A stretch of 64,000 nt of DNA from Zopfochytrium polystomum (GCA_025765615.1 JAIVFJ010000075.1:186001-250000); one strand, 5' to 3'; shown: positions 21,701-33,209, counted from the stretch's first letter. Made by a program: numbers and translations. The notes: generated by a model from the letters alone, not told the origin.

Positions 21701-22690
21701 CTCAATCACGCCTCCACCTCTGGTACCCTATGGTTTACCCCAATGGTTGGTGTTGTCGTTGCACAACTGTGGCAGAGACCTTCTCCCACATCTTTCTCTG
21801 CCCTCGCTCACAATGCCTTCCTTTCTGTTAAAAACTCCCTCACATCCTCCTTGGCCTCTTGTTTCCCCTCAGACGCCCTCACTCCTCTGCCCCCTTCTGG
21901 CTATCCCTCCCTGAATTTTCCCTCTCTGCCGATGCACCGCTCAACCTCCTCACTCTCCTTCGGGGTGTCATCCCTCAATCCTTTTACGATATCCTCCACC
22001 ACAGTGAGACCTTCCCAGCTGACAAAGTTGTTACCACCCTTGTACGCATCTTTCATGACTTCCTCCTTGACGTTCATCAGTTAATCTGGCGCCCTTGCTG
22101 TGACAAAACTATCCTCTGGGAACGCAACCACGGCATTACACCCTCTGAAAAGCATCACCACCGCCCACCATCTTCTCCCACTCCTCCATCTGTAAGCCCT
22201 GCTACATCCCACGCACTGTCCCCAGTTGCAAACTCCGCTCCCGCAGCCTCGCAGGTCACTCCCTCTCCCTTGCAATCCCCCACTCCAAGGTTATCACCCA
22301 GTATTTCTGCCTCCCCACAGCCTCAAATACCCCTGTACATCAGCAACGGCCACCTTGTGCTCCTCAATGCGTTACATGCAATCGCCACCACTCCAACACC
22401 TGTACTCCTGATTGGCTCCTCTTGCAAGGCGGTATTCAGTCCTGGCGTCAACACTACCTTGGCCTTGTTCGCCCAGCTCTTGGAACACTCTGGGTTCGGC
22501 GCACAGTCACTGTTTCCAATCCAACTCCACAGACAAATATGTGTTCCCCACATCCTGTACCGCCAGACGTGCACTAATAGCCTTCCACCTCCCCTGCTCC
22601 ACCCCTTTTCCACGGCTCTGCCCTTTCCTTCCTGACTCCTTCCACCCACTTACTCTGCTGTCAGAATGACACTTTCCGCAAGGCCTAGGC
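18727..22690 (+). mobile_element. LINE-type retrotransposon relic (RT, RNase H, zinc knuckle)
   Basis: A non-LTR element truncated at its 5' end and interrupted by another element at 20088-21508. Visible in order: an RT motif with IGTMIQQGSLEGLLDWCIF (about 18815-18875), the catalytic DDT box at about 19008-19016 just after a stop codon, a C-terminal RT region, and RNase H with LTLDTNGSLCDTG and SATAELFGLL. After the insertion come the third Asp (QLDNSSVV), then CCRC...ETFSHIFLCP, the zinc knuckle typical of the C-terminus of such polyproteins, and IWRPCCDKTILWERN. Several frameshifts and stops make it dead. RT-RNase H-CCHC order fits the Tad/I/R1-like LINE groups. Confidence 0.75.
20088..21508. 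mobile_element. 1,421-bp nested insertion with inverted ends
   Basis: The element begins TGTGAGACTA and ends TAGTCTCACA, perfect 10-bp inverted termini (12 of 13 if extended). It is flanked by the direct repeat CTAT (20084-20087 and 21509-21512). Deleting it with one CTAT restores the RNase H reading frame of the host LINE, which fixes both borders. Two AATAAA-like signals occur (near 20905 and 21422) but no convincing coding region. TG...CA ends with a 4-bp duplication fit a solo LTR. The long inverted ends would also fit a non-autonomous DNA transposon. Confidence 0.8.
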
Positions 22691-22792
22691 CTTAAATTTT
22701 CTCCCCCTTTAGTTGTTGTTGTAGATTTCTTGTGGTTGTTTACTTTGTTTCCCTGTAGTGTTAGCGGCTAGGGTGGCCTGTGTGCAGTAACT

Positions 22793-23212
22793 GACGGTCA
22801 AACAGAGGACAAAAATGCTTGGATTATCTCAGCGGTTCGTGACTACGTCCTGTGGCACCAACACAATTGGGATTTTCACCTCACCACTGTTGAGTTTGGA
22901 ATTAACAATTCAATCAACACCAGCACTGGATCAACACCGTTCTTCCTCGATTCAGGCCAACATCCCCTGTCTCCTCTGTCGCTTGGCATTCCTGTCTGTC
23001 AATATGCCACCCATGATAACCTTACAGCCTGCCTGTCCGTTGCGAAAGACCTTCTTCAGCATGCTCAGGACCGCCAATGTGCATATGCCAACTACTTTTG
23101 TCGCCCTGACCCTTTCACAGTCAGTGATCTTGTTCTTGTACATGCTGTTGATTTCGTTCCCCTAAACAGACTGGTTGTCCTTCCCCTAAACTTGCCCTTC
23201 CAAAATCATTGA
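22793..23212 (+). pseudogene. Ty3/gypsy integrase relic
   Basis: A 139-residue open frame without a start. It begins DGQTEDKN, at the catalytic-Glu helix of integrase. It continues through VRDYVLWHQHNWDFHLTTVE, the conserved NNSINTSTGSTPFFLDSG block and HAQDRQCAYANYF before a stop at 23210-23212. It matches the end of the integrase core and the C-terminal region of Ty3/gypsy pol, but is clearly diverged from the chromovirus at 1-3 kb. It lies directly behind the LINE relic. Confidence 0.75.
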
Positions 23213-24290
23213 AAAACTTGGTATTTCTCACAAACTTGACTTTCCCCCTTCTTCCTGAAAACTCCGCCCTTACTTCTCCCATACTCCTGATGTTTGTACT
23301 CCACTCCCTCTTCACCTCTGTGATATCTCTCAAATCCTCACACTTCGTTGTAACTGTTCCAGTAACATTCACTCAGTTCTCCTCTCCTACATTGACCATC
23401 CTCCTCTCTTCAATACTTGGGCTAAATTTATTCCCAAACTCTCCTTATTCCTTTACCACCACCATTTGATGTAAAAGTTGTACACCCGCTCCCACCGTTT
23501 CAAACCTTCGCAACCTCCACCTGCCGCAGCTCCCTCACAAAGCCCCTCGGTTTTGATTACCAAAACGGGTGTGTCTCTCTCCACAACCACCTTTTTTTTG
23601 ATCGTGCAAAGGAGAAAACAAAAAAACATATAAACCCCCCCACAAAACTATGGTCACACCGTGGACTGATGGATTTTTATTTTTTATTTTATATTGTTCC
23701 AGCCACGAAGGGGCCAACGGGAAGAGAAAGCGCCATCAATGGTGAACCGCTATAGACTACGTCCAGGTATCACCTCAGCAAACCCACCTCACGCACTACA
23801 GACTTACAGGGTCGTGAGGCATCTCCACTGCACCGCTCCTTGTGATTCAAGGCTGTACTCTTTCTTGTTGCCTTCAACAGCTGGCGTTGTGAATTGAACC
23901 CTGGGCCCTTGAGTGACAGATACCCAGACACCCCCCCTATGCTTTCCCAGCTAGGCTCTTGTGAGGGGCCAGTGGACTGATTGATGATGGAGGGCACATC
24001 GTAATATTTGAGGGTCGGCGGGGAGAGATCTAGGGTGTGGCGGCGAGCGATGTGGTTGGGCGTTGACTATTCGTGGGTGGCTGGCCAGTGACGGGAGGAT
24101 ATCGGTCCATCCACCCCGAGTTCTGAGGGTCGGCGGCGAGGGACGGAAACCTTGAGGCAGTGGGGGTGGTTGCGAGATTCAGCCGTACTCCTTGTCAGAT
24201 GGGAATGCAGGGAAAGATCTTGGAGCGCAATAATTGCGTCGCCGGCGTCGCCGGAGCTGCCCTGCGCCGAACGACACACGACGGCTGCCA
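23213..24290. other. Retroelement remains and a tRNA-like sequence
   Basis: The first 250 bp may be decayed integrase C-terminus in other frames. On the minus strand 23883-23958 has an A-box-like TAGCTGGGAAAG and a B-box AGGGTTCAATTC but no stable T stem, as in a SINE head. No other gene was seen. Confidence 0.4.
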
Positions 24291-25512
24291 CTATGAGGGG
24301 GCAGGAGGGTACCTCTGGCGCCGCCACCAATGCGCATCGTCTAGGATGCGTTCCGGACATCGCAGGGGGTCGGGGGAAAGGAGGCGGCAGCGCCCGAGCT
24401 GTGATTTGCAGTCAGCTCGCTTGCCGGCCTCCACTTGGGTTGCGTTTTGGCGCCCTTTATCGCTTCGGACTTCTTTTTTGAAGTGTGTTAATCTTCGATG
24501 CGGCAGCTTTGCCCTTCGCGGCGCTGCCAGCTGCTTGATGCGTCTTGATCGTCGCACGTGAGTTCTCCGGCTGCTCCTTTTTTGCCGATTGGCAAAGGGG
24601 TCTTGACCAAGAGCCGCAAAAAGGCAAGCGTCAGAAAAGGGGGGCAATTTTAAACTGAAGTAGCAGATCGACCAAAAAAAAAAAAAAAGAAAAAGAAAAA
24701 CAAAGAGGGTAGAAAAAGATCCGGAATTACCTCGTGTCCCGCAGCGTTCCAGAAGAAACAACTTTCGCGTACGGTGGCGTTATCCATCCCCTGCGGGACG
24801 CGGTTTCGGGAACAGGGATTGCAGAGCGATGTGCTAGCTGTTTGTGTAAGGGGCGAAGGGAGGGGATCGTTTAGTCGGAGGGGTGGGTGGGGAAATGGGG
24901 GATCGCGGAGGGACCGTCCCTGCGGGGGTGGGCTGTACTTCCGCAGGCAGAGCGGGGCTGCGCTCACCAACCATATCGCGCTTGCTGCTGTGCGATGGAG
25001 CGCTCAGCTGTGGCCTTCGATGGGCGGTCAGCTTCTTTCAAACTGCAAAGGGTGCGGAGGGTGAGTTGAGGGCGTTTTCGTCTTCCCGCCCTCCACTGCT
25101 GGACTGGTTGGGCTTCGGCAGTTGGTCCGCCAGTGCTACCACCCTCGACCCCTTCCCTCGACTCGTCGTTGTTTGGCGCCTGTCACAAAAGATCGCAGCG
25201 GCTCGACGCAATTCGGGCGCATACTGACCCACAACCTTTTTTACCTTCCCGGTCGTGACGACCTCCTCCGTGAGCCTGCGGAAAAGCGCCGCCGGGTTGA
25301 CAGATAGAGAGAGATGGAGGGATCGTCACCCATTAGGATGGGTGGCAGGCAAGGCGATGGGGGGACACGGTGAAGCATGACCGTGGGAACCGCAGCCGCG
25401 GTGTGCAACGATCGACCTGAGTCGATCGGATTACGCGATCTGAATATAAGGATCGGAATGTCCGAGTGATTTTTTTCGCGGGAATGAGGATTAGTCCCGA
25501 CAGTATTGAAAG
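24291..25512 (-). pseudogene. SAP-like gene family, copy 1 (rearranged)
   Basis: A scrambled copy of the family whose best member is at 34805-35670. The part 24808-25512 matches 39825-40474, carrying the ALFRRLTEEVVTTGK exon and the HRRPQLSAPSHSSKRDM exon. The part 24410-24800 matches 34330-34700, carrying GMDNATV...CF-WNAAG and DPFANRQKRSSR exons. The SAP-motif exon itself is missing: the 5' end of that exon is fused directly to the GMDNATV region. The ALFRR exon has a frameshift relative to copy 4. Probably not functional. Confidence 0.6.
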
Positions 25513-26640
25513 GTGGGACGCTCAAAGAGAGAAGCAGAGAAGGAAGGGAAGGAAGAGAAGGAAGAGAAAAGTTGGATGACAGAGGCAATCAAATGCGCCA
25601 CCCAAAACTGCGTGCGGGACATCAAAAACAAGCAAATTTGAAACTAAGCAGTTTCAGACCGCAACTGCTCGTTCAAAAATGCATCCAGCGTAAAACCGCT
25701 CCGTCAGTGAGTTATGCATGGAAACTAAGACGCTGACGGAGGGATTTGTTCCAACAACCCTGTCCAGCAGAGAAGATAGCTTTGGAAGTTAATCAGTGTC
25801 TGGACACGTCACACAAGTGCACCCCCCACTTATAGAAACAACATTATGGGTTCATTTGAAAGAGGAACTTGAGCAGCATCTATCAGCGAAAGCTATTCGG
25901 AGAGCAACGAGTAGTCGCGCTGTAGTGCTAAAAGCTCCCACGTCCCAGAGCTACCATTTTGCTAAAAATGGTAGCCACAGATCCGTTTCTGATGCAAAAT
26001 GGTAGCTATGTGACCAGCCATGGCCCACAGTACTACCCCCTTAAATCTCACTTTTCTGTTACCCCGCTCCTGTGACACAGTTCTCGCGCGAGACCCATGC
26101 GTCTCAGCTGTGTCGTCGCTGGACCTGGCCTTTGACAGCAAGAACGAGAAGAAGCAAGACCCATGTTGCGAGATGTTCTTGTGAGATTCCTAATCTCACT
26201 GATCATGGTCTTAGCTGGGGTCTCCCTAAAAGCTCTTCCCCAGTTGTGACTATGTCACTATATTGGCCCCCTATATTTATTTTTTATTACCATTCATCAC
26301 ATCCCTCACGGGCTCTAGTGTTTATCACTATAAAAGAGCATCCTGTGTTCCTTGTGCTGAATGGGCCTAAGCACAAGGGGCACACCCCTTATTCATCCTA
26401 TTCATTCTGATTTTTACTCATTTTCCTTTTTCTCTCATTTTCCCACCTTTCAATCCACTGTCCCTGCACTGATGTGGCCTCAAAGCCTCAAATTATGTTC
26501 ACCCCAAATTTGGAGGCAGGAGAGACACTGGGTGGAGGGGGGGTGTGGCTGAAAGAGTGATTCATCCTTCCAAATTGTTCTTTCTTTCATTTTCTCCTTT
26601 CGTTATGTCTTTTCCCTTTTTCTCTTTTCTTTCTTTCTTC
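25513..26640. other. No recognisable gene
   Basis: GGAAGA-rich tract at 25535-25575, then mixed sequence and a C/T-rich stretch at 26580-26660 leading into an LTR-like promoter. Confidence 0.4.
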
Positions 26641-26664
26641 CTTCTTTCCTTCTTTCTCTCTTCC

Positions 26665-26740
26665 CGTTTCCTATAAATACTCCCCCTCTCTCCTCCTTTG
26701 TTCTATATATATCTACTCTCTCTCAATAAATCCTACCTAG
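26665..26740 (+). promoter_or_regulatory. LTR-like promoter and poly-A signal
   Basis: CTATAAATA (about 26671-26679) is followed about 50 bp later by CAATAAA within pyrimidine-rich DNA, an arrangement common in LTR U3/R regions. No LTR borders, target duplication or second copy could be found, so this is only suggestive. Confidence 0.3.
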
Positions 26741-26784
26741 GTAACAACCAATCCTTTTCTTTCCTCTTTGGTGTTTCTCCCCAT

Positions 26785-26912
26785 GCCAGTGCTACCAGAC
26801 CAAGCTGGGGATGGAGTCCTCTTAGGCCAGTGCTACCTGACCAAGCTAGTAGAGGTATGATTTCCCCAGGCCAGTGTGTTGTATGCCAAGCTGGGGTGAG
26901 GTTTCCTTCCCT
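26785..26912 (+). repeat. Three diverged 41-44-bp tandem units
   Basis: Units begin at about 26785, 26826 and 26870, each starting GCCAGTG and containing CCAAGCT. Divergence is moderate. No coding frame is involved. Confidence 0.6.
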
Positions 26913-27039
26913 TTCCTTTCTCTTCCTTCCCCTACCTGGTTGGTTCTCACATTGAGCTCTGTCTCTGTGATACTGGCAGATGCCATACTGCCTTAGGGCA
27001 TCCCTTTGTTGAACTGCTGCCTGTTGGTCACCATGTTGG

Positions 27040-27255
27040 ATAGTCAGGGCTTGAACCTGGGGCCTGTGGGGTACTCTTCATTGAGCAACTTCACTTGGTC
27101 TAGCTGTCCTTGAATAAAGACAGAATTGAACCACATCATCCATCTTTGTTGAGTTTGAGCTGAATCCAGGGTACTGGCTCTGCTAATATTCAGGAGCTTC
27201 CCATCTTAAAGACTTGTCTTATCCGTTCTGCCACTAGACTATAGATGAGCCCCTG
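27040..27255 (-). repeat. Two adjacent tRNA-derived repeats
   Basis: On the minus strand 27040-27115 has paired T-arm bases CAGG/CCTG around TTCAAGC and weak acceptor pairing. 27165-27255 begins with an A-box-like TAGTCTAGTGG and has a degenerate B-box (GGATTCAGCTC). Neither folds as a full tRNA, suggesting SINE heads. Confidence 0.4.
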
Positions 27256-28972
27256 AAGATGAAGAGGAGATCTCATATTCTGCCTCATGTGGCGGCTCGC
27301 GTCACCTCAGCTTACCTCCTGGTGACGTCGCGCCTGCTGTGCTCCCCAACGCCTTGGACGACGCCCTCACAGACGAGGATACCTGCCTCCAGTCTCGGAA
27401 TAACTGCCACCGATAACACACAAAAACAAAAACAAAAACAACCACAGCCACCAAAGCCTCCTGCCGCCTGCCCCCAAAGTCCTGATCGAGGACCGCCCCC
27501 CTCACCCAGGTCTTCCCCTATGTCTGCGCTGCCAGCTCCCGCCTCGCTGTCCTCCACCTGCGCGACCCCCGTGCTCCCACCGCTACGGCCGCCCTCCTTC
27601 CAAAGGAGCGTGCTCCTCGCCCGCGTCCTCAGTTTCGACAGCCGACAGGTCTAACACACAGTCACAGAGCAGTCCAGGGACCGCAGTGGTGGCGTTGGAC
27701 GAGCGGTTGTGGAGCTCAGCATTCAAAGTCGCGAGGCGCTCACGCTGCTTGTTATTGGGAGCAGGCTGCAGCGACAAGAGTCGCCACCTCTGCGGTGGTG
27801 GCAGCCGAAGTGGTGGCCCACCGATCATGGTTGGAGGGGTGGTGAGTGTTCTTTCTTTGTTACTGGGGGAAGGATTGATGTCCCGTTCGTGAACTTTTCC
27901 CTTTTGTGACCCTCTTTGGCATGGTTGAATTTCACACCAGATAGCCTCATCGACGACGCCAAGTTGAGGTGCTGCAACAGCGACAACTGTGTCAAGCTGG
28001 TGCAGAGAAAGTGAACACCCATTCCCCTTTCTTCGCAAGGGTTTGCAGTGCACTCTTCGTTTGACACGTTTTTCAAGTTTATGGAGAAGTGTCTTCGCAG
28101 TTGTGTTGGGAGTAACAAAGGAGAGGGAATGGGAAGGATTGGTGGTTGAAGAGAGGTTGCAGTTGTAAATGGAAAGGTTGAGGGATAAAGCTCTCAAAGT
28201 AAGAGTTAAAGAGATCAAGAAAGAGTAATAGTCAGAGGGGCAGGAGCCAGAGGGGAAATCAAGGCCAAGAGATGTTGTCAGAAGGGTGAGAGGAAGCGGC
28301 AAAGTCATAAAAGATAGTGATAAGAAGAGGGAAATGGGAAGATGACTGGGAGATTTACTGGTTGAAGAGAAGTAGTAGTTGTAAAGGGAGAGGTGAAGGG
28401 GAAATGTTCTTGGAGAGAGAGTTGAAGAGATAAAGAATGAGTAATATATGGTGCGATAGTAGTCAAAGTAGGCAAAGCCTGAGTCAGAGTTCCCAAAAGG
28501 GAAGGTTGGAGAAGGCGGATCACGGTTTATAGTCAGAGGGGCAAAAGCCAGGGAAAAAAGAGGAACCAAAAGTGAAAGATAACAGGCCAAGCAAACATCC
28601 TGAGAGGCAAATCTTGAATGTAAGCAATCTGGAGATGGCCTATTTGCAGGAGCCCTTGTGATTGTGTCGACGAAGAGAGATGAGGTGGGTCAATGAGGAA
28701 CGCTGATGAAGGGGAGTTGCGATGGAGCAAAAGTGGCAACATAAATGGCGAGAAGCCTTCTGAAGTGGCAAGATGAATGGTGATGGGGGGCTGGGAGGCT
28801 GCTGGGAGGGGTTGCACGGTGGCAATGAGGTGGAGGAGATCTGAGGATGACGTCAGAAGTGCAAGAGCTGAGGGTTAGTCATGTCCTAGATGCAGACAGC
28901 TAGGAGGTTGATCAGAAGAAGTTTCCCTGCCAAGGTTGAGGGCAGTGGCAAAGCTGCCGAAATATCAAAGTC
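27256..28972. other. Low-complexity tandem sequence, no supported gene
   Basis: A 335-codon open frame on the minus strand (27583-28590) is built of Ser/Leu/Pro/Thr-rich repeats. It arises from GA-rich DNA on the plus strand with a diverged tandem unit of about 210 bp (compare 28165-28275 with 28380-28480). Not a convincing protein. Confidence 0.45.
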
Positions 28973-29690
28973 AAGATCGCGGCCAAAGGCTGTGATAGCG
29001 GCGAAATGTGAGGTTGAGATCGCGGCCATTGGCCGTGACAGTGTCACAAACAAGCCAGTTGTGATGGTGAAGGCAGTGATCACAGCAGGGGCGTAGGGCG
29101 GTGGCAAAAGGTCTCGTAATTCAAGCACAATCGCAATCTGGTGGTGATGATGGCAATCGTGATCTGGCAGAGATCGGCAGTGATTGGCAAGGTAATCCAG
29201 CGGGGTGGTTGTGATCTGGTGGCAATCTGGTAGCAATCTGGCACCGATCTGGCTGGGGCAAGGTGACAGCAGACAGGCTTCGTCGTCGCGATCCGCCTGC
29301 GAATTCGTCATGTGCGACCTTGCAGACGCCCGCTGCGGCGACAGTCTTTTGACTGTGTGCCAGGCGGTTGTTGGAATCGACGGTGGCAGTGGCGAGAGGA
29401 GATGGGATTCAGATTTTAGCGTGATTGCGAGATTGGTGGTGAGGTTGAAGGTGAGATTGTGGCTTTGGCCGCGATCGCTAAGAACTTGGTTGTGCCGGTG
29501 GGGTGTGTTTGCAGGGGCAAAGAGGATGCCCTTGTGGCAAGCGGCCGCTGGTGGAGGTTTTGCTTTCTTTCTGCCACCCTGCAGTGATGGTGATGTTGAG
29601 ATTGAGATCGCGAACTTTGGTCGCGATTGCAATTAGCGAGACCAGTGTAGAGATCGCAATCGCGGCCTGTGGCCGCAATCGCAGCAAAAT
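28973..29690. repeat. Hairpin-rich repeat array with CGCGGCC words
   Basis: At least three perfect short palindromes: CGGCC/GGCCG (29023-29035), ATCGCGA/TCGCGAT (29607-29627) and GCGGCC/GGCCGC (29662-29676), plus related words at 28975 and 29465. All lie in diverged copies of a GAGATCGCG-containing unit. Confidence 0.5.
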
Positions 29691-30432
29691 GGTGATGTTG
29701 ATGTCGAGCTTGCGAGATGAAGTGGACAAAAACCGTGCTGGTACGAGAGCGGGTCGCGCCGCAGGGGCACGTCGGCTGCCCCCAAGGTCAGCGGCAAAAG
29801 GTCTTGAGTGTCAGTTGACAAGTTTTCCTCGCTAAAACCACCATCAACGACATCTCTGCTGGTTCACACAAAACGGACTTTGACAATCTTCCACCCAACC
29901 CCACCTCCACTCCAGTTGTTTCCTCAGACAGCAAGTCATTCTCAGATAGCGAGTCAGATTCAAATGTCGCGAAAATTCACCTCAACGGTCGTACAGCAAG
30001 CGAAGGCGTTAAAAGTCCTTCCATCAGATTGACAACGACGCAGACAACGCCAGAGACTACAGAGATCGCACTGCTGACCACAATATCACCAATCACCACA
30101 GTTATTGATGAAAATTCGTCTTCCTGCTCAACTGCTGCAGCCCTCAAGACCTCTTCCCTCTCCAGCGCCTTCCCTTTCCTGTCAAGAGTCTCACCCAACC
30201 GAAGGGACGGAGCTCCATGACATTCTAATCCCACCATTTGTTCGCAATTTTCGAGGGGAAAAGGGAAACAGTCCTCCTCGTCACCACATTGGCTAGGCAT
30301 CAGGTTTCTTTCAAGAGGCGGCTGAAAAATCTTGCCGAAGTTGGCATAAATGGGCACTGAAATACCACATTGTGCACCTACAGTAAAACTCAACAATTTT
30401 TTTAGGAAATCTGAAGAACATCCCAGATAGAT
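29691..30432. other. Possible copia leader or unrelated coding stretch
   Basis: A Ser/Thr-rich plus-strand frame spans about 29826-30030 and other short frames follow. It may be the 5' end of the copia element or separate DNA. No LTR was found. Confidence 0.3.
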
Positions 30433-32070
30433 TTGAATTCTTATGTGCGCAAGATTGAGCGACTTCAGCGACTATTCATCCAAGGTCATCAGAACAGATT
30501 TGATGAGTTTGTATGCAAACTGCAGAGCAAACTGCACACAGACCTTGTGCGTGGCTCAGTTCATAGTCGTTTTGGACCATTTGTGGCAGCACTTCAAAAC
30601 AATGACGACTGCATCAACAATCTACAGAATATCAGGGATGAGCTTACTGCTGTCTTGACTGCCCTTGAGGAAGATGAAGAGGAAGACCGCAGGAACTGCC
30701 GCAACAACCGCAACTGGTGTCTGGTGGGCAACAACCACCATGACAACCATGACGATCATGAGAATAGACACCACCGAAGTGACCACATCCAAGGAGGTAG
30801 CAATGACCTTGAGCGAGCAGAACGAAACAATCGCCAAGGAAGCAACTACAGGAACAGTGACAACGGGTGTTGCAACATCCACGACAACCACAACTGCTCT
30901 TGCTCCCCTCGTCGTGGGGATAGGCCACGCTACTGGTGTGGTTACCACAAGGCATACGTTCACCACATGGAAAGGGACTGTCATGACTGCCTGCAAGCCA
31001 GGAGTCACCCATAGGCTGGAGCCAAAGGCTACCACAATCCATCGACGTCTTGGAAGAGTTGAAGGCACTGGGTGCAGGGTTCTCTGCGGAGATTCCTAGC
31101 TTGGCCATCAACACACACACACACAAGTCTGAGCACTGCCTGCACATGCTGCCGAGCCAATACCATCTCAGCCAGGCTCCAAGCACAGCACTTCACACCA
31201 GCTCAACCAAACCATGCTTACAGCCTCAGCAACTGTGGCTGTACAGCAAGCAACTCTTGTTCCTTTCTCTGGATTTCACCCTCAACCTGCTACAGGAGGG
31301 CCCTCTGTTTCTTCTTCTTCTCAAATAAACGGTCCCTCTCTTCTACTTCTTTTTGAACACTGCAACAGTGAGCGCGTCACACACAGGCATAGCCTCTCTT
31401 CTGTACATGATCGATTCTGGAGCTGTACCCACAATGATCCCACAACAGGAACAATTCACTGAGTACCAACAATTTGAAACTGAACACCATGCCCGCCTAG
31501 CAGATGACCATGAATGCCGCATCGAAGGAATTGGATCTGTCACTCTCACTTTTCCTGCTTTTGATGTGGTGCTCCGCAATGTGCTTCATGTCCCATCACT
31601 CAAGGAACCGCTCCTCTCTGTGTCGCATGTCCTCCAAGATCCAACTGCTGGGATGCTATTCTTCTTGATCTTGCAACACTCGCATCTCAACACAGCATCA
31701 AGATTGGCGAACGACGTGACGGCCTTTACTGTCTCATCCCAGTCCAGCACCCAGCTGCGCAGAGGAAAATCAGTTGAGCCCATTGCCTACGCATCACCAG
31801 CAACTGCATGCGACCTATGGCACTGACGTTTTGGCCACATCCACCAAGAGCAAGTACGCGACACTCTCAAGTTTGGTGATGTCGATGGTGCTCCTGCTCC
31901 ACCACCAACAACACGTTAACCTTGCCTCATTTGTGATATGGCAAAGATGCACCAGCAACACCTCATGGCCAAACCTTGTTTTGATATTGCCCCACTGCAG
32001 AGCTGGCCGCTTTTGTTCAATAAATCGGCCACTCACGTACATGTCCTCATACTATCGGATTAAGCGAACT
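30433..32070 (+). mobile_element. Ty1/copia relic: gag, protease, pre-integrase
   Basis: The gag frame (30433-31014) encodes RLFIQGHQNRFDEFVCKLQS..., a His/Asn/Asp-rich stretch and a zinc-knuckle-like CGYHKAYVHHMERDC. After a frame change the protease frame (31353-31826) carries YMIDSGAVPTMI (catalytic DSG) and LRNVLHVPSLKEPLLSVSHV. The GAG-pre-integrase zinc domain follows (DLWH...GHIHQEQV...CLICDMAKMHQ), again after a frame change and stop. Sequence similarity ends near 32070, before the integrase core. Order gag-PR-INT identifies a Pseudoviridae-type element, here dead and 3'-truncated. A second gag copy is at 45290-45960. Confidence 0.75.
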
Positions 32071-32708
32071 ACGGAAAAATGTGACGAGACTTCAGTATGA
32101 ATGAGAGCAGAAAGCGAGAGTTTGAAGCATCTGTTGCACACAGCAATAGTTGGTACTACGAGAGGGAAAAGGAAAAAAAAACGCACCAACAAACTAATGA
32201 AAAGAAGGACAACGAGAACAACGGAAAGAAAAAGCTACATCAAACAAGGATCAATGGTTCATCAAGAGGAGAAGAAAAAAGGCTTTTCCGTGTTTTGGAG
32301 CTACTCATGCCTCCTTGATTTTATGTCGTTTTCCGCTTGAATTGCTTCTCGGCTTGCAGCTGGAGTACCCGTCGGTGAGGGATAGGTCCGAACAGCATAA
32401 AGTATAATCGAATTTTCTCTTTTAACGAAAGGCTTTCCAGATTCTGGTAGAAATGGATAAGCTCTGCTTGCGGTGGAAAAGCCGAAATTTCACTATCCGT
32501 CGGAGGGAAGGGATCCTTTTTTTTTGTCGGTGGGGGTGGGCGGGGAAGAGAGGAGTGGAAGGCCAGACAGGGAACACAGCGATTGCACGGTCGGTGGGAG
32601 AGTGGGCGGAGTTGGTGGAATACGCGTGAATTGCGGAGAGGAAACGACGGCAAGGGAAAGTGTGAGTGAGAAGGTGCAAATTGGGCGAGGAGGGCTGGGT
32701 TGTGAGAG
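32071..32708. other. No supported gene
   Basis: Purine-rich DNA at 32100-32300 and mixed sequence up to the end of a minus-strand frame. Confidence 0.4.
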
Positions 32709-33209
32709 TTAGTTGTTCAGGACGATTGATCGAGTGAAATGTCTTTCAAACTTACAATAGAGCCTCACCGCGCCACCCAAAGCAAATTCGAAGCTACGGC
32801 CTTCCTGGAAACCACTCACCAAGTCGATGACCCGCCTCCTCATCGGAGGCTCGCCAAGGGCGAAAAGAGGCTTGAGGCTCAGCCTGTCAATGGGGATGCG
32901 CCGGCAAACGTGGGGCCCAACTAAAACCCACAAGAGGGCTGCAGTGTTGGCGGAAATCGCAAGATAGACGAGAGAGGAGGGGACGAATTCGGTTCGAATC
33001 ATCTCGTAGCCAATGCAGATAATGAACAGAAGAAGGTGGAAGAGCTGGAGCGCAGGATCCAAATAGGACGTGGTGAATCGGTCACAGCCGTACAAAGCAG
33101 CGAAGAGAGCAGAGATCGACGTAGATTGGAGGGTTTGAGCGCGGCCGTCGAGTCGCGAGGTGGAGAAGTTGTTAGGATTGGTAGAAGGGTGAGGGCGCGA
33201 CGAGCGCAT
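32709..33209 (-). CDS. Putative two-span membrane protein
   Basis: A 166-codon frame from ATG to stop. Residues about 45-65 (YLDPALQLFHLLLFIICIGY) and 75-95 (SLVYLAISANTAALLWVLVG) form two hydrophobic segments separated by a short polar turn, followed by an Arg-rich C-terminal half. No family was recognised. The real gene may have an upstream exon: an ATG-led 17-codon piece at about 33240-33291 ends at GTTAGT, and the opposite strand also shows a donor-like GTAAGG at 33270. The strand choice rests on the transmembrane pattern. Moderate to low certainty. Confidence 0.4.
   Translation of the reverse strand: MRSSRPHPSTNPNNFSTSRLDGRAQTLQSTSISALFAALYGCDRFTTSYLDPALQLFHLLLFIICIGYEMIRTEFVPSSLVYLAISANTAALLWVLVGPHVCRRIPIDRLSLKPLFALGEPPMRRRVIDLVSGFQEGRSFEFALGGAVRLYCKFERHFTRSIVLNN

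Noticed and set aside
27583..28590. 335-codon minus-strand open frame
   Set aside because: Ser/Leu/Pro-rich repeats that reflect a GA-rich tandem repeat on the other strand rather than a protein.
31110..31130. Short CA repeat as a CRISPR-like or regulatory array
   Set aside because: Only a brief dinucleotide run within the copia relic; no repeat-spacer pattern exists anywhere in the window.
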